From: Trachelipus rathkii
Lineage: Eukaryota; Arthropoda; Malacostraca; Isopoda; Trachelipodidae
Assembly: GCA_015478945.1 (NCBI GenBank)
Contig: JABUQX010042167.1
Span: 7,501 to 17,500, forward strand
Length of the DNA: 10,000 nt
Direction of reading: 5' to 3'
Shown in pieces: positions 1 through 8,139 of this stretch. Under the pieces are notes generated by a model. That model ran no database searches. It had not been told where the DNA came from and saw only the letters and a program-made list of their open reading frames with translations. The position numbers and the translations under genes are program-made. Each line of letters begins with the position of its first letter. The stretch's first letter is position 1.

Positions 1-113
1 ATATATATATATATAGTATATATATATATATATAATATATATTATATATATATATATATTTATATATATATACTATAATATATATAATATATAATATATA
101 TATATATATATAT
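1..113. repeat. TA dinucleotide microsatellite
   Basis: Almost pure alternating T and A with phase slips (AA, TT) and a few C or G interruptions. It continues off the left edge of the window and directly abuts the CAG start of the hAT-like end at 114. Confidence 0.95.
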
Positions 114-287
114 CAGCTCTGGGTTCAAGTACATTTTGTCAAATACAATACAAGTACTCTAGAATTGTCAGTACAAGTAAAGTACTCCTAAATTGTTCGA
201 AAGTACAAAGGTACTCTAAACATTGTTTTCAAGTACCAAGTACGTGGCATCAAAGTACAAGGTACACACGTACTTTATGAAAACCTG
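114..287 (+). mobile_element. hAT-like transposon left terminal region (AGTAC-rich)
   Basis: The segment starts with CAGCTCTGGGTTCAAGTAC and then carries about eight copies of AGTAC or GTACT, usually as CAAGTAC or AAAGTAC, spaced 10-30 bases apart. hAT-superfamily transposons typically begin with CAG and have many short subterminal motifs that bind their transposase. No coding sequence is present, so this would be only an end of an element or a non-autonomous derivative. Its outer 20 bases resemble, in inverted orientation, the right edge of the segment at 3382-3576. The 8 bp target duplication expected for hAT cannot be read because the flanks are TA repeats. The family call rests on motif style only. 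Confidence 0.55.
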
Positions 288-396
288 CATATATATATAT
301 AATAAATTTATTATAGTATATATATATAAATAGTATAATACTATATATAATACTATATATATATTAGTATATATACTATATACTATATATATATAT
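288..396. repeat. TA microsatellite at the 3' tail of LINE copy A
   Basis: This is an interrupted TA tract with several TACTA and TAGTA units. It lies between the hAT-like end and the 3' terminus of LINE copy A. On the minus strand the LINE runs straight into it (GGCATGATATATAT), so it could have begun as the simple-repeat tail of the retrotransposon and then expanded. Confidence 0.9.
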
Positions 397-580
397 CATG
401 CCTTTCTCCTTCTTTCTCCCCAAGACTGGGGTAAAGGTGCGTAACATGCAGCCGGAAACTGAAAAATAGTAATAGATAATATGAAAGCAGGTCGAAAGAA
501 AGCCAGTTACCACCCCTTTATATACCTTTTAGTGGAGAACTCATCGGCGGTTCAGAAACTCCATCCTAGAGTTTACCGGA
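397..580 (-). other. Putative 3' UTR of LINE copy A
   Basis: This lies downstream of the last region showing coding similarity on the minus strand. It is less pyrimidine-biased than the coding part and holds no recognisable protein motif. It ends in a GGCATG-like sequence running into TA repeats. The boundary with the coding region is approximate, because the reading frame near 580-700 is broken. No clear polyadenylation signal or poly(A) tail is seen, consistent with a LINE that ends in a simple repeat. Confidence 0.5.
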
Positions 581-2507
581 CCCCGCACTATGGTATCTCG
601 TCAATGGTGGGGTTCATTCCTTAGCCCAGGTGGGCTACAACCATACCCTCACAAAACCTGCCAATTTACTACTGTTATGCACTTTTCTTCTCTCCCCTCT
701 GCCAAACTCACATTTTCTCCTCCAGGCTAATTCGGTTTTATGCTGACTGCAGTCTTACTTTTTTCCTTTACGGTCTCCCAGCCAGTCGATATACCCAGCA
801 CACTCACCACTATATCAACCGTTTAAACACCGACTATCATCCATTCCTTTCCACATGACCAAACCCACTCAACGTACTTTCGATTTATTCTCTCATTTTA
901 CCCCTTTCTTCACACCACACAACCTTCTAATACGTTCATTATTCCTCATTTTATAATTCTTCTCACATCTAGACACTGCCCTAGGAGAAGGTCCCATCTG
1001 AAACACATTGTAATCTTTAGAGCTATAACTCTCTATTCATGACCATAGTTTCACTACTATACATTTTGAACAACAGGTAACAACATCCCTTCATGTAAGA
1101 CCCTAAGCGCACTCTAGACTTAGTCTCTTTACATCCAGCCAAAGGATTTTAATTACACCAACGCACCTTCTGGCCAATCCTAACTTTCCTAGTATACAAT
1201 CTGCATCATGCTCCGTTCCCCCCTTTTTCATCCTATATATATCCTAAATATTTAACTAGACAGCTTTTTTCTAGCTGCTTCACCATGCAGACATAACTTC
1301 ACAACGCGAGGACTGTCCTCATCAACCAACCATAAACCTTAGCTACTTATGCGTTACGTTTACTTTCAAACCCCTCTTTTTTACAGCACCCTACCTATAT
1401 CCTTTCTAATTCCAATCTCGTAAACTCTCTTCAAGATTCGCGTCACATCAAAAACCAGATCTATCTGTCTTATAATAGGGTAGGCGAACCTCCGAGTCTC
1501 TCCCCTCTTCCATCAAGGGTGGCGGTAGGAACCATTCCCCCGTGCTCACACCCACCTCGGGAATTCTTTCATATACTCCACCATATACAAAATTAAAATA
1601 CTAAGGAGGCATAAACACAGTCCTGCCATTGGCGACTCTATTTATTTCAACATTCCGACTCTATTCTATTCTTACCACTCTTCACTATCGGTCAAAACTA
1701 CTTTTGATTCCATTGGAAGTCTAACCAGCAACACCGTATATTCATAACACTTGCCATAGGAGTTCCCTATTAATCCTATTCACTACGCCCTGTTGCAGAA
1801 GTCCATAAAACCTCAAATCACTGTCCTTCTTCTTCTCCATCATTCTCACACCATCCCCTGCCAACCCCCACGTCTAATTCTTTCATAACTCTATTCATAT
1901 ACAAATTGAAATAACCAAGGAGACATAACACTCCCTGCCTCACTCCGCTAGTTAATATTAAACCCACATCACGTTTCGCTCTCTATTTATTCCTACGCAA
2001 AAGCTTCACTATCTCGTCAAACTCTATTTTGGATTCCAATTGATGAAGTCTACCAAGCAATACCGTATGATAACTAACACTTGCCGTAGAGCTTCCCTAT
2101 TAATCCTATAATACGCCTGTTTTGCAAATCCATAAAAATCTAAATACAATTAATTCTTCTCCTCCCTCATTTCCCAATCATTTGTTTCAATGTAAGATTT
2201 GATCACACATCCTCTAACCACTTCTAAACGCAAACCTTGTTTCTGGCCCCCAATGCAGTCCTTCAGTTCACTCGACGCACTCTTCAACCAAAATACCAGC
2301 AATATCTTCCCTACAGCAGCACTCAATAAACTAATGTCCCTATATCGTACAGTTACCTTAATCCCTTTAAACCTCTTAAATAATAAGTAGTACTATTATT
2401 GCTCTCGTCCAATCCCTCGGAACTAACTATAGCCCCCATAAACGCTTTGTTACACTTACACAGCTTCCAAATCCACACAATCACCATCCTCGCCTTATGC
2501 ATATAAT
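580..2507 (-). pseudogene. LINE reverse transcriptase and C-terminal domain, copy A (many frameshifts)
   Basis: Intact, this would be the reverse transcriptase that copies LINE RNA into DNA at the target site. Minus-strand fragments in order from the 5' side include a WIWKLC-like stretch near 2470, a DQILH-type segment equivalent to DQIFTLKQ near 2182-2203, and an AYDRV-like segment near 2115. A VRQG..MSPW-like segment lies near 1915-1950. KYLGY is encoded at 1238-1253 and FGHVER at 846-863. The latter is the C-terminal motif of this type of LINE protein, followed by a GECAG-like stretch near 790-810. These pieces lie in different frames, separated by 1-2 base indels and stops. The catalytic FADD region near 1450-1500 is no longer recognisable. 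The core between the AYDRV and MSPW motifs is present twice. The copy is clearly dead. Confidence 0.85.
1530..2165 (-). repeat. Diverged tandem duplication (about 315 bp) inside LINE copy A
   Basis: The stretch starting AATTCTTTCATA at 1562 recurs at 1876. Both are followed by the same series: CATATACAAA, AAGGAG.CATAA, CCTGCC, TCTATTTATT, TTTTG.ATTCCA, ACACTTGCC, TTCCCTATTAATCCTAT and TCCATAAAA. The last of these falls at 1802 and 2130. The unit encodes, on the minus strand, the reverse-transcriptase segment from the AYDRV-like motif to just after the MSPW-like motif. The two units differ at many positions, by my estimate around a fifth. LINE copy B has this segment only once. It could be an old duplication, a nested second insertion, recombination between LINE copies, or an assembly join. 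Confidence 0.8.
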
Positions 2508-2633
2508 ACTTATATATATATATATATATATTATATTATAATATATATAGTAATATATATATATATATATATATACTATATATATTAATAATATATATAT
2601 ATATAATATATATATTATATACTATATATATAT
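2508..2633. repeat. TA microsatellite
   Basis: An interrupted TA tract that marks the 5' edge of LINE copy A and separates it from the foldback element to the right. Confidence 0.95.
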
Positions 2634-2676
2634 CATACCTTATATTCGTAAATGGAAATTGGTAATAGTAGTAGCA

Positions 2677-2692
2677 GGGGGTGTCCACCCCC
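2677..2692. repeat. Palindromic tip of foldback left arm
   Basis: GGGGGTG, a two-base TC loop, then CACCCCC form a perfect 7 bp stem. It mirrors the related palindrome at 3282-3299 at the other end of the element. Confidence 0.75.
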
Positions 2693-2702
2693 GATTTTTA
2701 TA

Positions 2703-2972
2703 AAAATCACAGGATAATACTCTAATAAAATAATAATAATGCAGGAATGAATGAAACGAAAATCGTCGCCCTCTTTAGGAAAAAAAAGTTACAGCCTCCC
2801 AAATTTGTTAAAAATCCCATAATGAATTTATTGTAAAAAAAAAGATTTTTTAAATCACAGGATATAACTCTCTAAAGAAAATAATAATGAAGCTCAAAAA
2901 AAAAAGATATGATTTAAAGTCTTTAGGAAAAAAGATAGAGCCTCTCAAGAGTTTAAAAATTTTCCTCCATAG
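2703..2972 (+). repeat. Two direct copies of the foldback arm unit
   Basis: AAATCACAGGATA followed by ACTCT, AATAATAATG, CTTTAGGAAAAAA, AGCCTC and a CCATA-like end occurs at 2703-2820. It recurs in more diverged form at 2853-2972. The right arm of the element holds a third, inverted copy at about 3150-3262. The element therefore contains three versions of one unit of about 120 bp, which suggests the left arm was duplicated internally. Confidence 0.65.
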
Positions 2973-3281
2973 AACTTCCTTAAAAAAAAAAAAATAATTA
3001 GCCTCGTTTCGTTTAAGCGCGCCTCCAGTCCAGGTAATGATACAGATTTGTTAGAATACATAGATTTTTTCTGTGTTTACCTAACAAAACTTAAAATAAC
3101 CTGAACTAGGGCCTGAAATGAGACCTAACCTGGAAAGATCAAAAATGAAGAAGTCTATGGGAGTTTTAAACAACTTTTGAGAGGCTGTAACTTTTTTCTA
3201 AAGAGAGTGACGATTTTCTTTTCTTTATTCTTCAACTTATATTTTTCTAGAGTTTATCCTGTGTATTTTTTATAAAAAATC

Positions 3282-3299
3282 GGAGGGTGACACCCCTCC
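3282..3299. repeat. Palindromic tip of foldback right arm
   Basis: GGAGGGTG, a one-base A spacer, then CACCCCTCC form an 8 bp stem with one bulged C. It corresponds to the left tip at 2677-2692. Confidence 0.7.
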
Positions 3300-3381
3300 T
3301 CCACTAATGATTCCTGGAATTTATTTAGAATAAAATATATAAGAAAATAATATCAAATACGTAGGAAAATGAATCAAAAAA

Positions 3382-3576
3382 AAATGAATATTGGCAAAGT
3401 TAAAAATGCCAAAAGTACTACTTGGCAAGTATCCTTTGCAAAATTTTCAAGTAACAAAGGTGCAAGTAACAAGTACAAAGGTAGCAAGTAATGGACTGGT
3501 TTTAGAACTGCAGTGACAGTACGTACTAAAAAAATTTCTTTCAAGTCCAAAAACTTGTACTTTGAACCCAAGCCTG
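3382..3576 (-). mobile_element. hAT-like transposon right terminal region
   Basis: This AT-rich, non-coding segment contains repeated AAGTAC, CAAGTA and GTACT motifs. It ends at CTTTGAACCCAAGCCTG, the inverted counterpart of the CAG...TGGGTTCAAGTAC edge at 114. It is the probable partner of the left end, or an independent fragment of the same family. A 65-codon minus-strand open frame covers 3374-3571 but looks accidental, since it is simply a translation of the motif array. Confidence 0.5.
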
Positions 3577-3705
3577 ATTATTATTATATATATATTATAT
3601 ATATATAATTATATATATATATATGATATAATCATAATATATATAATATATATATTATATATATATAATATTATATATATATTATATATATATATATATA
3701 TATGA
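3577..3705. repeat. TA microsatellite
   Basis: A TA tract that starts directly after the hAT-like right edge and runs into the broken 3' side of LINE copy B. Confidence 0.95.
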
Positions 3706-5078
3706 TAACTCAGACTTAGTCCTTTAACATTCACAACGATTAATTGCACCAGCCACCTTCCTCGCATTGCACAACTTTTCCTACTACACTCTGCATCATC
3801 CGTTCCCTTCTGATCCAACAATATATATCCTAAATATTTTTAAACTCAGACACTTGTTCCAGCTGCTCACTCATCTAACATAACGCAACACTGAGGACTG
3901 TCCTCCACTCACAACGCCATAACCTTAACTCTTATCCACGTAACTTTTCAAAGGCCGCTCCTTTTACCACCACTGGCCAAATCTCTCTACCAATCCTCTC
4001 AAACTCTCTTCAAGACTTCGCCACAAAGAACCAAAATTCATCCGGCAATACTAAGTAGGTAGGGCACCCTCTAGCCACTCCATCTCCATCTCTTTCATTC
4101 CATTTTAACACCAAAATTTCCTGCATCCCCACCTCGAATTCTTTCATAACCCACTCCATATACAAATATTGAAAATCCAAGGAGACATAACACACCCTGT
4201 CTCACTCCGCTATTATCCTAAACCAATCACCATGGACACCATTTATTCTTACACATGCTTTCACTATTCTCCATACATACTTTTGATTCCATTCAGAAAG
4301 CTAACCACCAACACCAATAGTGCACTAAACTACCTGCCATAAGCTTTCCCTATAAACTCTATCATACGCCTGTTACAAAATCCATAAAACTTAAATACTA
4401 TTTATTCTTCTTTCTCCCTCATTTTCTCAACAATTTGTTTCAATGTAAAGATTTGATCCCACACATCCTCTACCACTTCCTAACGCACCTTGGTTCTTCA
4501 CAAATCAGTCCTTCAATCACTCGAACGGCACTCTTTTTCGACCAAAAATACCAGCATATACCTTCCTACAACACTCAATAAAACTAAATACCCTATAAAT
4601 TTCTACAGTTCCCCTTTTCTCCCTTACGCTTATATAAGGGTATTATTGCCGTCTCCTCCAATCCCTTTGGAACTATACCCTCCATATTAACGCTTTTGTT
4701 ACACAACTTTCCAAATCCAAATCAATCACCATCCGCCTCCGTTCTTTGATCATTTCACCACAGTGATTCATCTATACCTGCAATTTTACCATTCTTCAAC
4801 TTTCTACTCTAACCCATTACCTTCCTCCTTATCTAATACGTTCATCCCCAAAATACCTATTGCCCTTCTTGCAATCCATCAATACCCCACAATATTCATG
4901 ATCACCTCTTCATTACTGGTGAGAGGTGTTGTGCAGAATTTTCGAAGTGTTTCTTTCTCACACTCCCCTCACATTCCATTTCATCAGTTACAAAAAGCAC
5001 CATCCCTATCATTATTCTAAGCTGATTCCCCTTATTCTCATTCTTAACCTTTGCGCGCTTCCTTCCAGAAAGAGATAT
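3706..5078 (-). pseudogene. LINE reverse transcriptase fragment, copy B (truncated at both ends)
   Basis: This is a second copy of the same LINE as at 397-2507, on the same strand, with less rearrangement but many frameshifts. Reading on the minus strand: an NGGGW-like start of the fingers region near 4730, and IIPLYKRKGEKGNC near 4610-4650. DQIFTLKQ is encoded at 4435-4458, NGIKSMYGE near 4270-4300 and a VM(S)PW-like stretch near 4190. The palm catalytic region lies near 4035-4056, then KYLGY at 3824-3839 and GTDDAECSRK at 3777-3806. The catalytic FADD motif is altered to LPDE by nearby indels. The copy breaks just after the GLSL codons at about 3706, where copy A continues for another 700 bases to its 3' end. 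On the 5' side it extends about 310 bases beyond the start of copy A. It is not functional. Confidence 0.88.
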
Positions 5079-5086
5079 AATATATA

Positions 5087-5130
<44 letters not shown>

Positions 5131-5227
5131 TAAATATATAATATATTAGATATTATATATATATATATAGTAGTAATATATATAAGTATATATATATATA
5201 TTATAATATATATATATTATATATATC
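5079..5227. repeat. TA microsatellite
   Basis: A TA tract with TAGTA and TAAATA interruptions, beginning exactly where similarity to a LINE coding frame stops. Confidence 0.95.
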
Positions 5228-5688
5228 TAGAGGCGACTCCTATGCTCGTGCTGCTCGTGCTTAGCACTGAGTTAATCATTTCATGGAAACAAGATCGATC
5301 CTTTACCATATCACATGTTACAATAAAATTACTCTATTTTTTTTAAGCGAAAATTGGCTCAATGAATGAAAATATTACGTATAAGATACAAAAGGATTTA
5401 TTGTAAAATTTAAACAAAAAGTGAAAGAATCATCGCGATTAAATAAATGCTAATTTTTTCATCCATTAAATAAAGGTGACTCTTCCGTGATCAATCTCGA
5501 ATAACAGAGATTGTGGTGTACAAATTAGCGCTATAAAAATTGTTTTATATTTTGCCTTTGGCATTTCTTATGTTACACTTTGAGTTGCCCCCCCACCACA
5601 AAAGGCCCACGAAAAACCTTGGCGCCCATTTGGTTTCTTTGTTTAAGCATAATAAAAAGTGAAACTATTTTATTAAAAATATATATAT
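5228..5688. other. Non-repetitive AT-rich spacer, no gene seen
   Basis: Both strands are closed by stops, and no RNA gene motif is recognised. It contains a short tandem pair GCTCGTGCT x2 (5244-5261) leading into an inverted repeat GTGCT-T-AGCAC (5258-5268). A C-rich patch follows at about 5588-5625. It may hold a degraded repeat end, but I cannot name one. Confidence 0.6.
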
Positions 5689-5774
5689 AATGAAATAATA
5701 AATAAATAAAATAGTATATATATACTAATATTATATATATATACTATTATATATATATTATATATATATATAAT

Positions 5775-5823
<49 letters not shown>

Positions 5824-5923
5824 TATATAATATATATTATATATATATTAATATATCATATATATATATATATATATAACTATATATATATACTATATAT
5901 ATAATAATATATAATATATGTAT
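5689..5923. repeat. Long TA microsatellite
   Basis: This is one of the longest TA blocks in the window. It is broken by a short AATAAATAAATAAA stretch near 5697-5712 and several TACTA units. Confidence 0.95.
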
Positions 5924-5976
5924 AAGAGAGAGATGAGAAAGAGAGAGAAGAGGAGAGAAGGAGAGAGAAGAGGAGC
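5924..5976 (+). repeat. GA-rich microsatellite
   Basis: A run of AG/GA with AGAAG and AGGAG variants and no pyrimidine except one T. It directly follows the TA tract, giving a compound (TA)n(GA)n repeat. Confidence 0.92.
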
Positions 5977-6011
5977 CTAAGTGTAAACAGTTCCTGGATG
6001 TCCGCAGCTTG

Positions 6012-6039
6012 AAATATATAATATATATTATATAATTAT

Positions 6040-6106
<67 letters not shown>

Positions 6107-6126
6107 AAATGATATATATTATATTA
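6012..6126. repeat. TA microsatellite
   Basis: A TA tract with a long uninterrupted core near 6048-6098. It is separated from the GA block by about 35 bases of unique sequence. Confidence 0.95.
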
Positions 6127-6262
6127 GTGCCGGTGACATAAAACTCTAAAAACTTAACTTTCCGCTATCCGCATCCGCAATCCGCGATAGTGATTTTAAA
6201 CAAATCCAGCATTCCCCCTCAGTGCTCCATCAGGCGAAAAAACACAATAGTGCTGCCTCTAT
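6127..6262. other. Unique island with ATCCGC motif cluster
   Basis: This 136-base island of more balanced composition lies between two TA tracts. It contains TATCCGC, ATCCGC and AATCCGC in a row (about 6165-6186), bounded by CGCTAT and GCGATAG, which can pair. Clustered ATCCGC motifs occur in subterminal regions of some DNA transposons, so it may be a transposon end. No open frame is seen, and the family is unassigned. Confidence 0.4.
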
Positions 6263-6366
6263 ATAATATCATAGTATACTATAAGTATATATATATATAA
6301 TATATATATATATATATAATATTAATAATATATATAACTACTATATATATTATATATATATATATA
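6263..6366. repeat. TA microsatellite
   Basis: An interrupted TA tract that passes directly into the GA block at 6367. Confidence 0.95.
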
Positions 6367-6377
6367 GGGAAGGAGAG

Positions 6378-6431
<54 letters not shown>

Positions 6432-6456
6432 GAGAGAGAGAGGAGAAGAGAGAGAA
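6367..6456 (+). repeat. GA microsatellite (about 90 bp purine tract)
   Basis: This is a nearly pure (GA)n run with a few GG and AA steps and one C, and all-purine for most of its length. With the preceding TA tract it forms a compound repeat like the one ending at 5976. A minus-strand open frame across it encodes only Ser-Leu and Ile-Tyr repeats and is spurious. Confidence 0.95.
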
Positions 6457-6668
6457 ATGCCGAGTGCCAAAGCAAAAATCTGATTATAGAAAAAAAAATT
6501 CAACGTTCTTTTAAAACAATAAAACGACGCAAACACCTGAAAAGTTTTTCAGTTTTTATTTTTTTATCTTTTTACTAAAAATAATATATTATTTTTGACA
6601 ATGTTTTGTTATTATTCCTTGAGTTCAATTTCATTATTAATATTCTTGAGAATTGTTTTTCAATAGTT
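6457..6668. other. AT-rich spacer, no gene seen
   Basis: Unique AT-rich sequence with T-rich runs near 6545-6575. No coding frame or RNA feature is recognised. Confidence 0.6.
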
Positions 6669-6800
6669 TATATATATATAATATATATATACTATATATA
6701 TATAATATATATATGATATAGTATATATAATAATATATATATAATATATAGGGTAATATATAATATATAATGTATAATATATATATATATATACTATATA
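6669..6800. repeat. TA microsatellite
   Basis: An interrupted TA tract with GGG and TGTA interruptions near 6750-6775. Confidence 0.93.
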
Positions 6801-6917
6801 CACTTGTATATTAAAAGTAATATGTACTACTTGCGATAAAAAACAGCATCAATCCTTAAAAATTAATAAACAAAACACACGGTTACGTTTAACTATAAAC
6901 TATGATAATAAAAAAGC

Positions 6918-7009
6918 TTATATATATATATATATATATTATAATATTTACTAATATAATATATATATAAATATATTATATATATTATTATATGTATTAT
7001 ATAACATAT
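6918..7009. repeat. TA microsatellite
   Basis: A degenerate TA tract with TTATTA and TGTATTA steps. The flanking segments 6801-6917 and 7010-7115 are AT-rich and carry no recognised feature. Confidence 0.9.
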
Positions 7010-7115
7010 TATTAGGTTAACAAATGGTAAAAACCGTAAAAAAAACGTTTAAAAACGAGATTATGATGGCAATTAACAAAAAAAAATTATGTGCTGAAAC
7101 ATCTCTTTTTTGGGA

Positions 7116-7173
7116 TTCTCTCTATCTCTCTCTCTCTCCTCCATATATATATATATATACTAGTATATATATA

Positions 7174-7210
<37 letters not shown>

Positions 7211-7256
7211 TATATTATATATATATTATATATATATATATACTATATTATTATTT
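7116..7256. repeat. Compound (CT)n(TA)n microsatellite
   Basis: A CT run (7116-7142) is followed by a TA tract. This is the mirror arrangement of the (TA)n(GA)n blocks at 5689-5976 and 6263-6456: the same compound repeat in the opposite orientation. Two plus-strand open frames through it encode only Ile-Tyr repeats. Confidence 0.93.
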
Positions 7257-7505
7257 TTATTATTATTATTATTATTATTAATTATTATTTATTATATTAT
7301 TTATACTTGTATGTTATTCTTATATTATGAATTAATATTATGAGTTATTATCATTAACTATTATTATTTTAATTATTATTATTAATTATTATTATTATAT
7401 TATTACTATATTAATTTTTATATTATTATTATTATTGATTATTATTATTACTCTTATTATTACTATAATTATTATATTAAATATTATTTTAATTATTATT
7501 CCAGG
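7257..7505. repeat. (ATT)n trinucleotide repeat, degenerate
   Basis: About 250 bases dominated by TTA/ATT triplets with AATTA, CTTA and ATGA variants. Its degenerate state suggests an older array than the TA tracts. Confidence 0.9.
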
Positions 7506-7965
7506 AATATGTTTTAACGATAAAAAGTTTACCTTGATATTCTTCTAAATTATTGGGGCCTCTTAAACAGATTTTATTTTTATTTTAAAACCTTTATAAG
7601 TCTTGAAATTCGCAAACTCTTGAAAGTAGTATTTTTGTATTAAATCTTGATGTTTGTAAACTCTTGAAAGAGGGATGAATTTGCGAAGCGAACAGCTTCT
7701 TATAAAACGATAAAATTTTTGTCAATTTAAATAAAAAAATTAAATATTACCATTTTTTTTTTTATAGCAGAATCATAAAATATCTTGAATGTTTTTCCAT
7801 TTATTTCAAGCTTTCCGATTTTCATTTTACTTTTTTATTTTTTTTTATGTTAAATCTGTATTTTAATCAAGTTGATTGGAAAATTTGAAAACAAGCTTTG
7901 TAAAAAATCACTTTTTTTTTTATGTTCCTACTACTCTCTTTAAAATCTAATTACCTTTTACATGA

Positions 7966-7966
<1 letters not shown>
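7506..7966. other. AT-rich spacer with a 44 bp-offset repeat
   Basis: No gene is seen on either strand. A local duplication is visible: TCTTGAAATTCGCAAACTCT at 7601 and TCTTGATGTTTGTAAACTCT at 7645, each followed by TGAAAG. Several T homopolymers of 8-10 bases lie near 7750, 7840 and 7912. A weak self-complementary match TTTGCGAAGCGAA occurs near 7680-7692. Confidence 0.6.
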
Positions 7967-8017
<51 letters not shown>

Positions 8018-8079
8018 CTATATATATATATATATTATATATATATAATATATATATTATATATATATTAATATATATA
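7967..8079. repeat. TA microsatellite
   Basis: A TA tract with a long clean run near 7967-8006, ending at ACGTGCGCGGG. Confidence 0.95.
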
Positions 8080-8117
8080 CGTGCGCGGGTGTTAAGGGTT
8101 GTAACGTAATTCACAAT

Positions 8118-8139
8118 AAAAAAAAAAAAAAAAAAAAAA
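8118..8139 (+). repeat. Poly(A) run
   Basis: About 22 A in a row preceded by CACAATAAA, which resembles a polyadenylation signal merging into a tail. Only about 37 bases separate it from the TA tract, so if this is the tail of a retroposed RNA, almost all of the body is gone. A plain A-homopolymer is equally possible. Confidence 0.8.

Larger units (their letters stand above)
397..2507 (-). mobile_element. Non-LTR retrotransposon (LINE), copy A, 5'-truncated
   Basis: This is a decayed LINE read on the minus strand. The element's 5' side is near 2507, where a TA tract cuts it at the start of the reverse-transcriptase domain. Its 3' end is near 397, again at a TA tract. The plus strand is strongly C/T-rich across the whole block, as expected for an antisense purine-rich coding frame. 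No endonuclease domain remains. 5' truncation is typical of LINE insertions. The same order of motifs occurs in the second copy at 3706-5078, which extends further 5' but lacks the 3' part. I cannot assign the clade with confidence; it resembles LINE reverse transcriptases that I associate with decapod genomes. Confidence 0.88.
2651..3322. mobile_element. Foldback / MITE-like element with long inverted arms
   Basis: The left arm (about 2651-2820) and right arm (about 3150-3322) are inverted copies. The left arm reads GGTGTCCACCCCCGATTTTT, then CACAGGATAA, AAAATCGTC, CTCTTTAG, GTTACAGCCTC and AATCCCATA. The right arm on the minus strand gives GGTGTCACCCTCCGATTTTT followed by the same landmarks in the same order. 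The outer tips are GC-rich palindromes. The core at 2995-3145 is unrelated to the arms and has no open frame. This structure fits a non-autonomous DNA transposon. I do not recognise the family and cannot define the target duplication. Confidence 0.7.
114..3576. mobile_element. Possible composite hAT-type element with nested insertions
   Basis: The left edge reads CAGCTCTGGGTTCAAGTAC. The right edge, read on the minus strand, is CAGGCTTGGGTTCAAAGTAC. The two match apart from small differences near the tip and one extra A. Both flanking zones are rich in AGTAC motifs. This suggests the terminal inverted repeats of one element about 3.46 kb long. Its interior is now occupied by TA tracts, LINE copy A and a foldback element, with no recognisable transposase. 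The alternative is two independent fragments of the same family lying in opposite orientation, and the sequence alone does not exclude it. Confidence 0.35.

Noticed and set aside
2199..2390. 63-codon plus-strand open frame
   Set aside because: It lies antisense to the LINE reverse-transcriptase frame of copy A and is a by-product of that purine-rich coding strand.
3374..3571. 65-codon minus-strand frame with hydrophobic stretches
   Set aside because: It coincides with the AGTAC motif array at a hAT-like end. The apparent hydrophobic segments follow from that repeat, and no start context or homology supports a gene.
4490..5141. Three overlapping plus-strand open frames
   Set aside because: They are antisense to LINE copy B and end in translated TA repeat. 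The minus strand carries the recognisable protein motifs.
6279..6536. 85-codon minus-strand frame with Ser-Leu repeats
   Set aside because: Translation of (GA)n and (TA)n microsatellites, not a membrane protein.
7024..7330. Two plus-strand frames rich in Ile and Tyr
   Set aside because: Translation of CT, TA and ATT repeats.
8118..8139. SINE or processed-transcript tail
   Set aside because: There is a poly(A) run after AATAAA, but too little sequence before it to show an RNA-derived body or tRNA-like promoter boxes.
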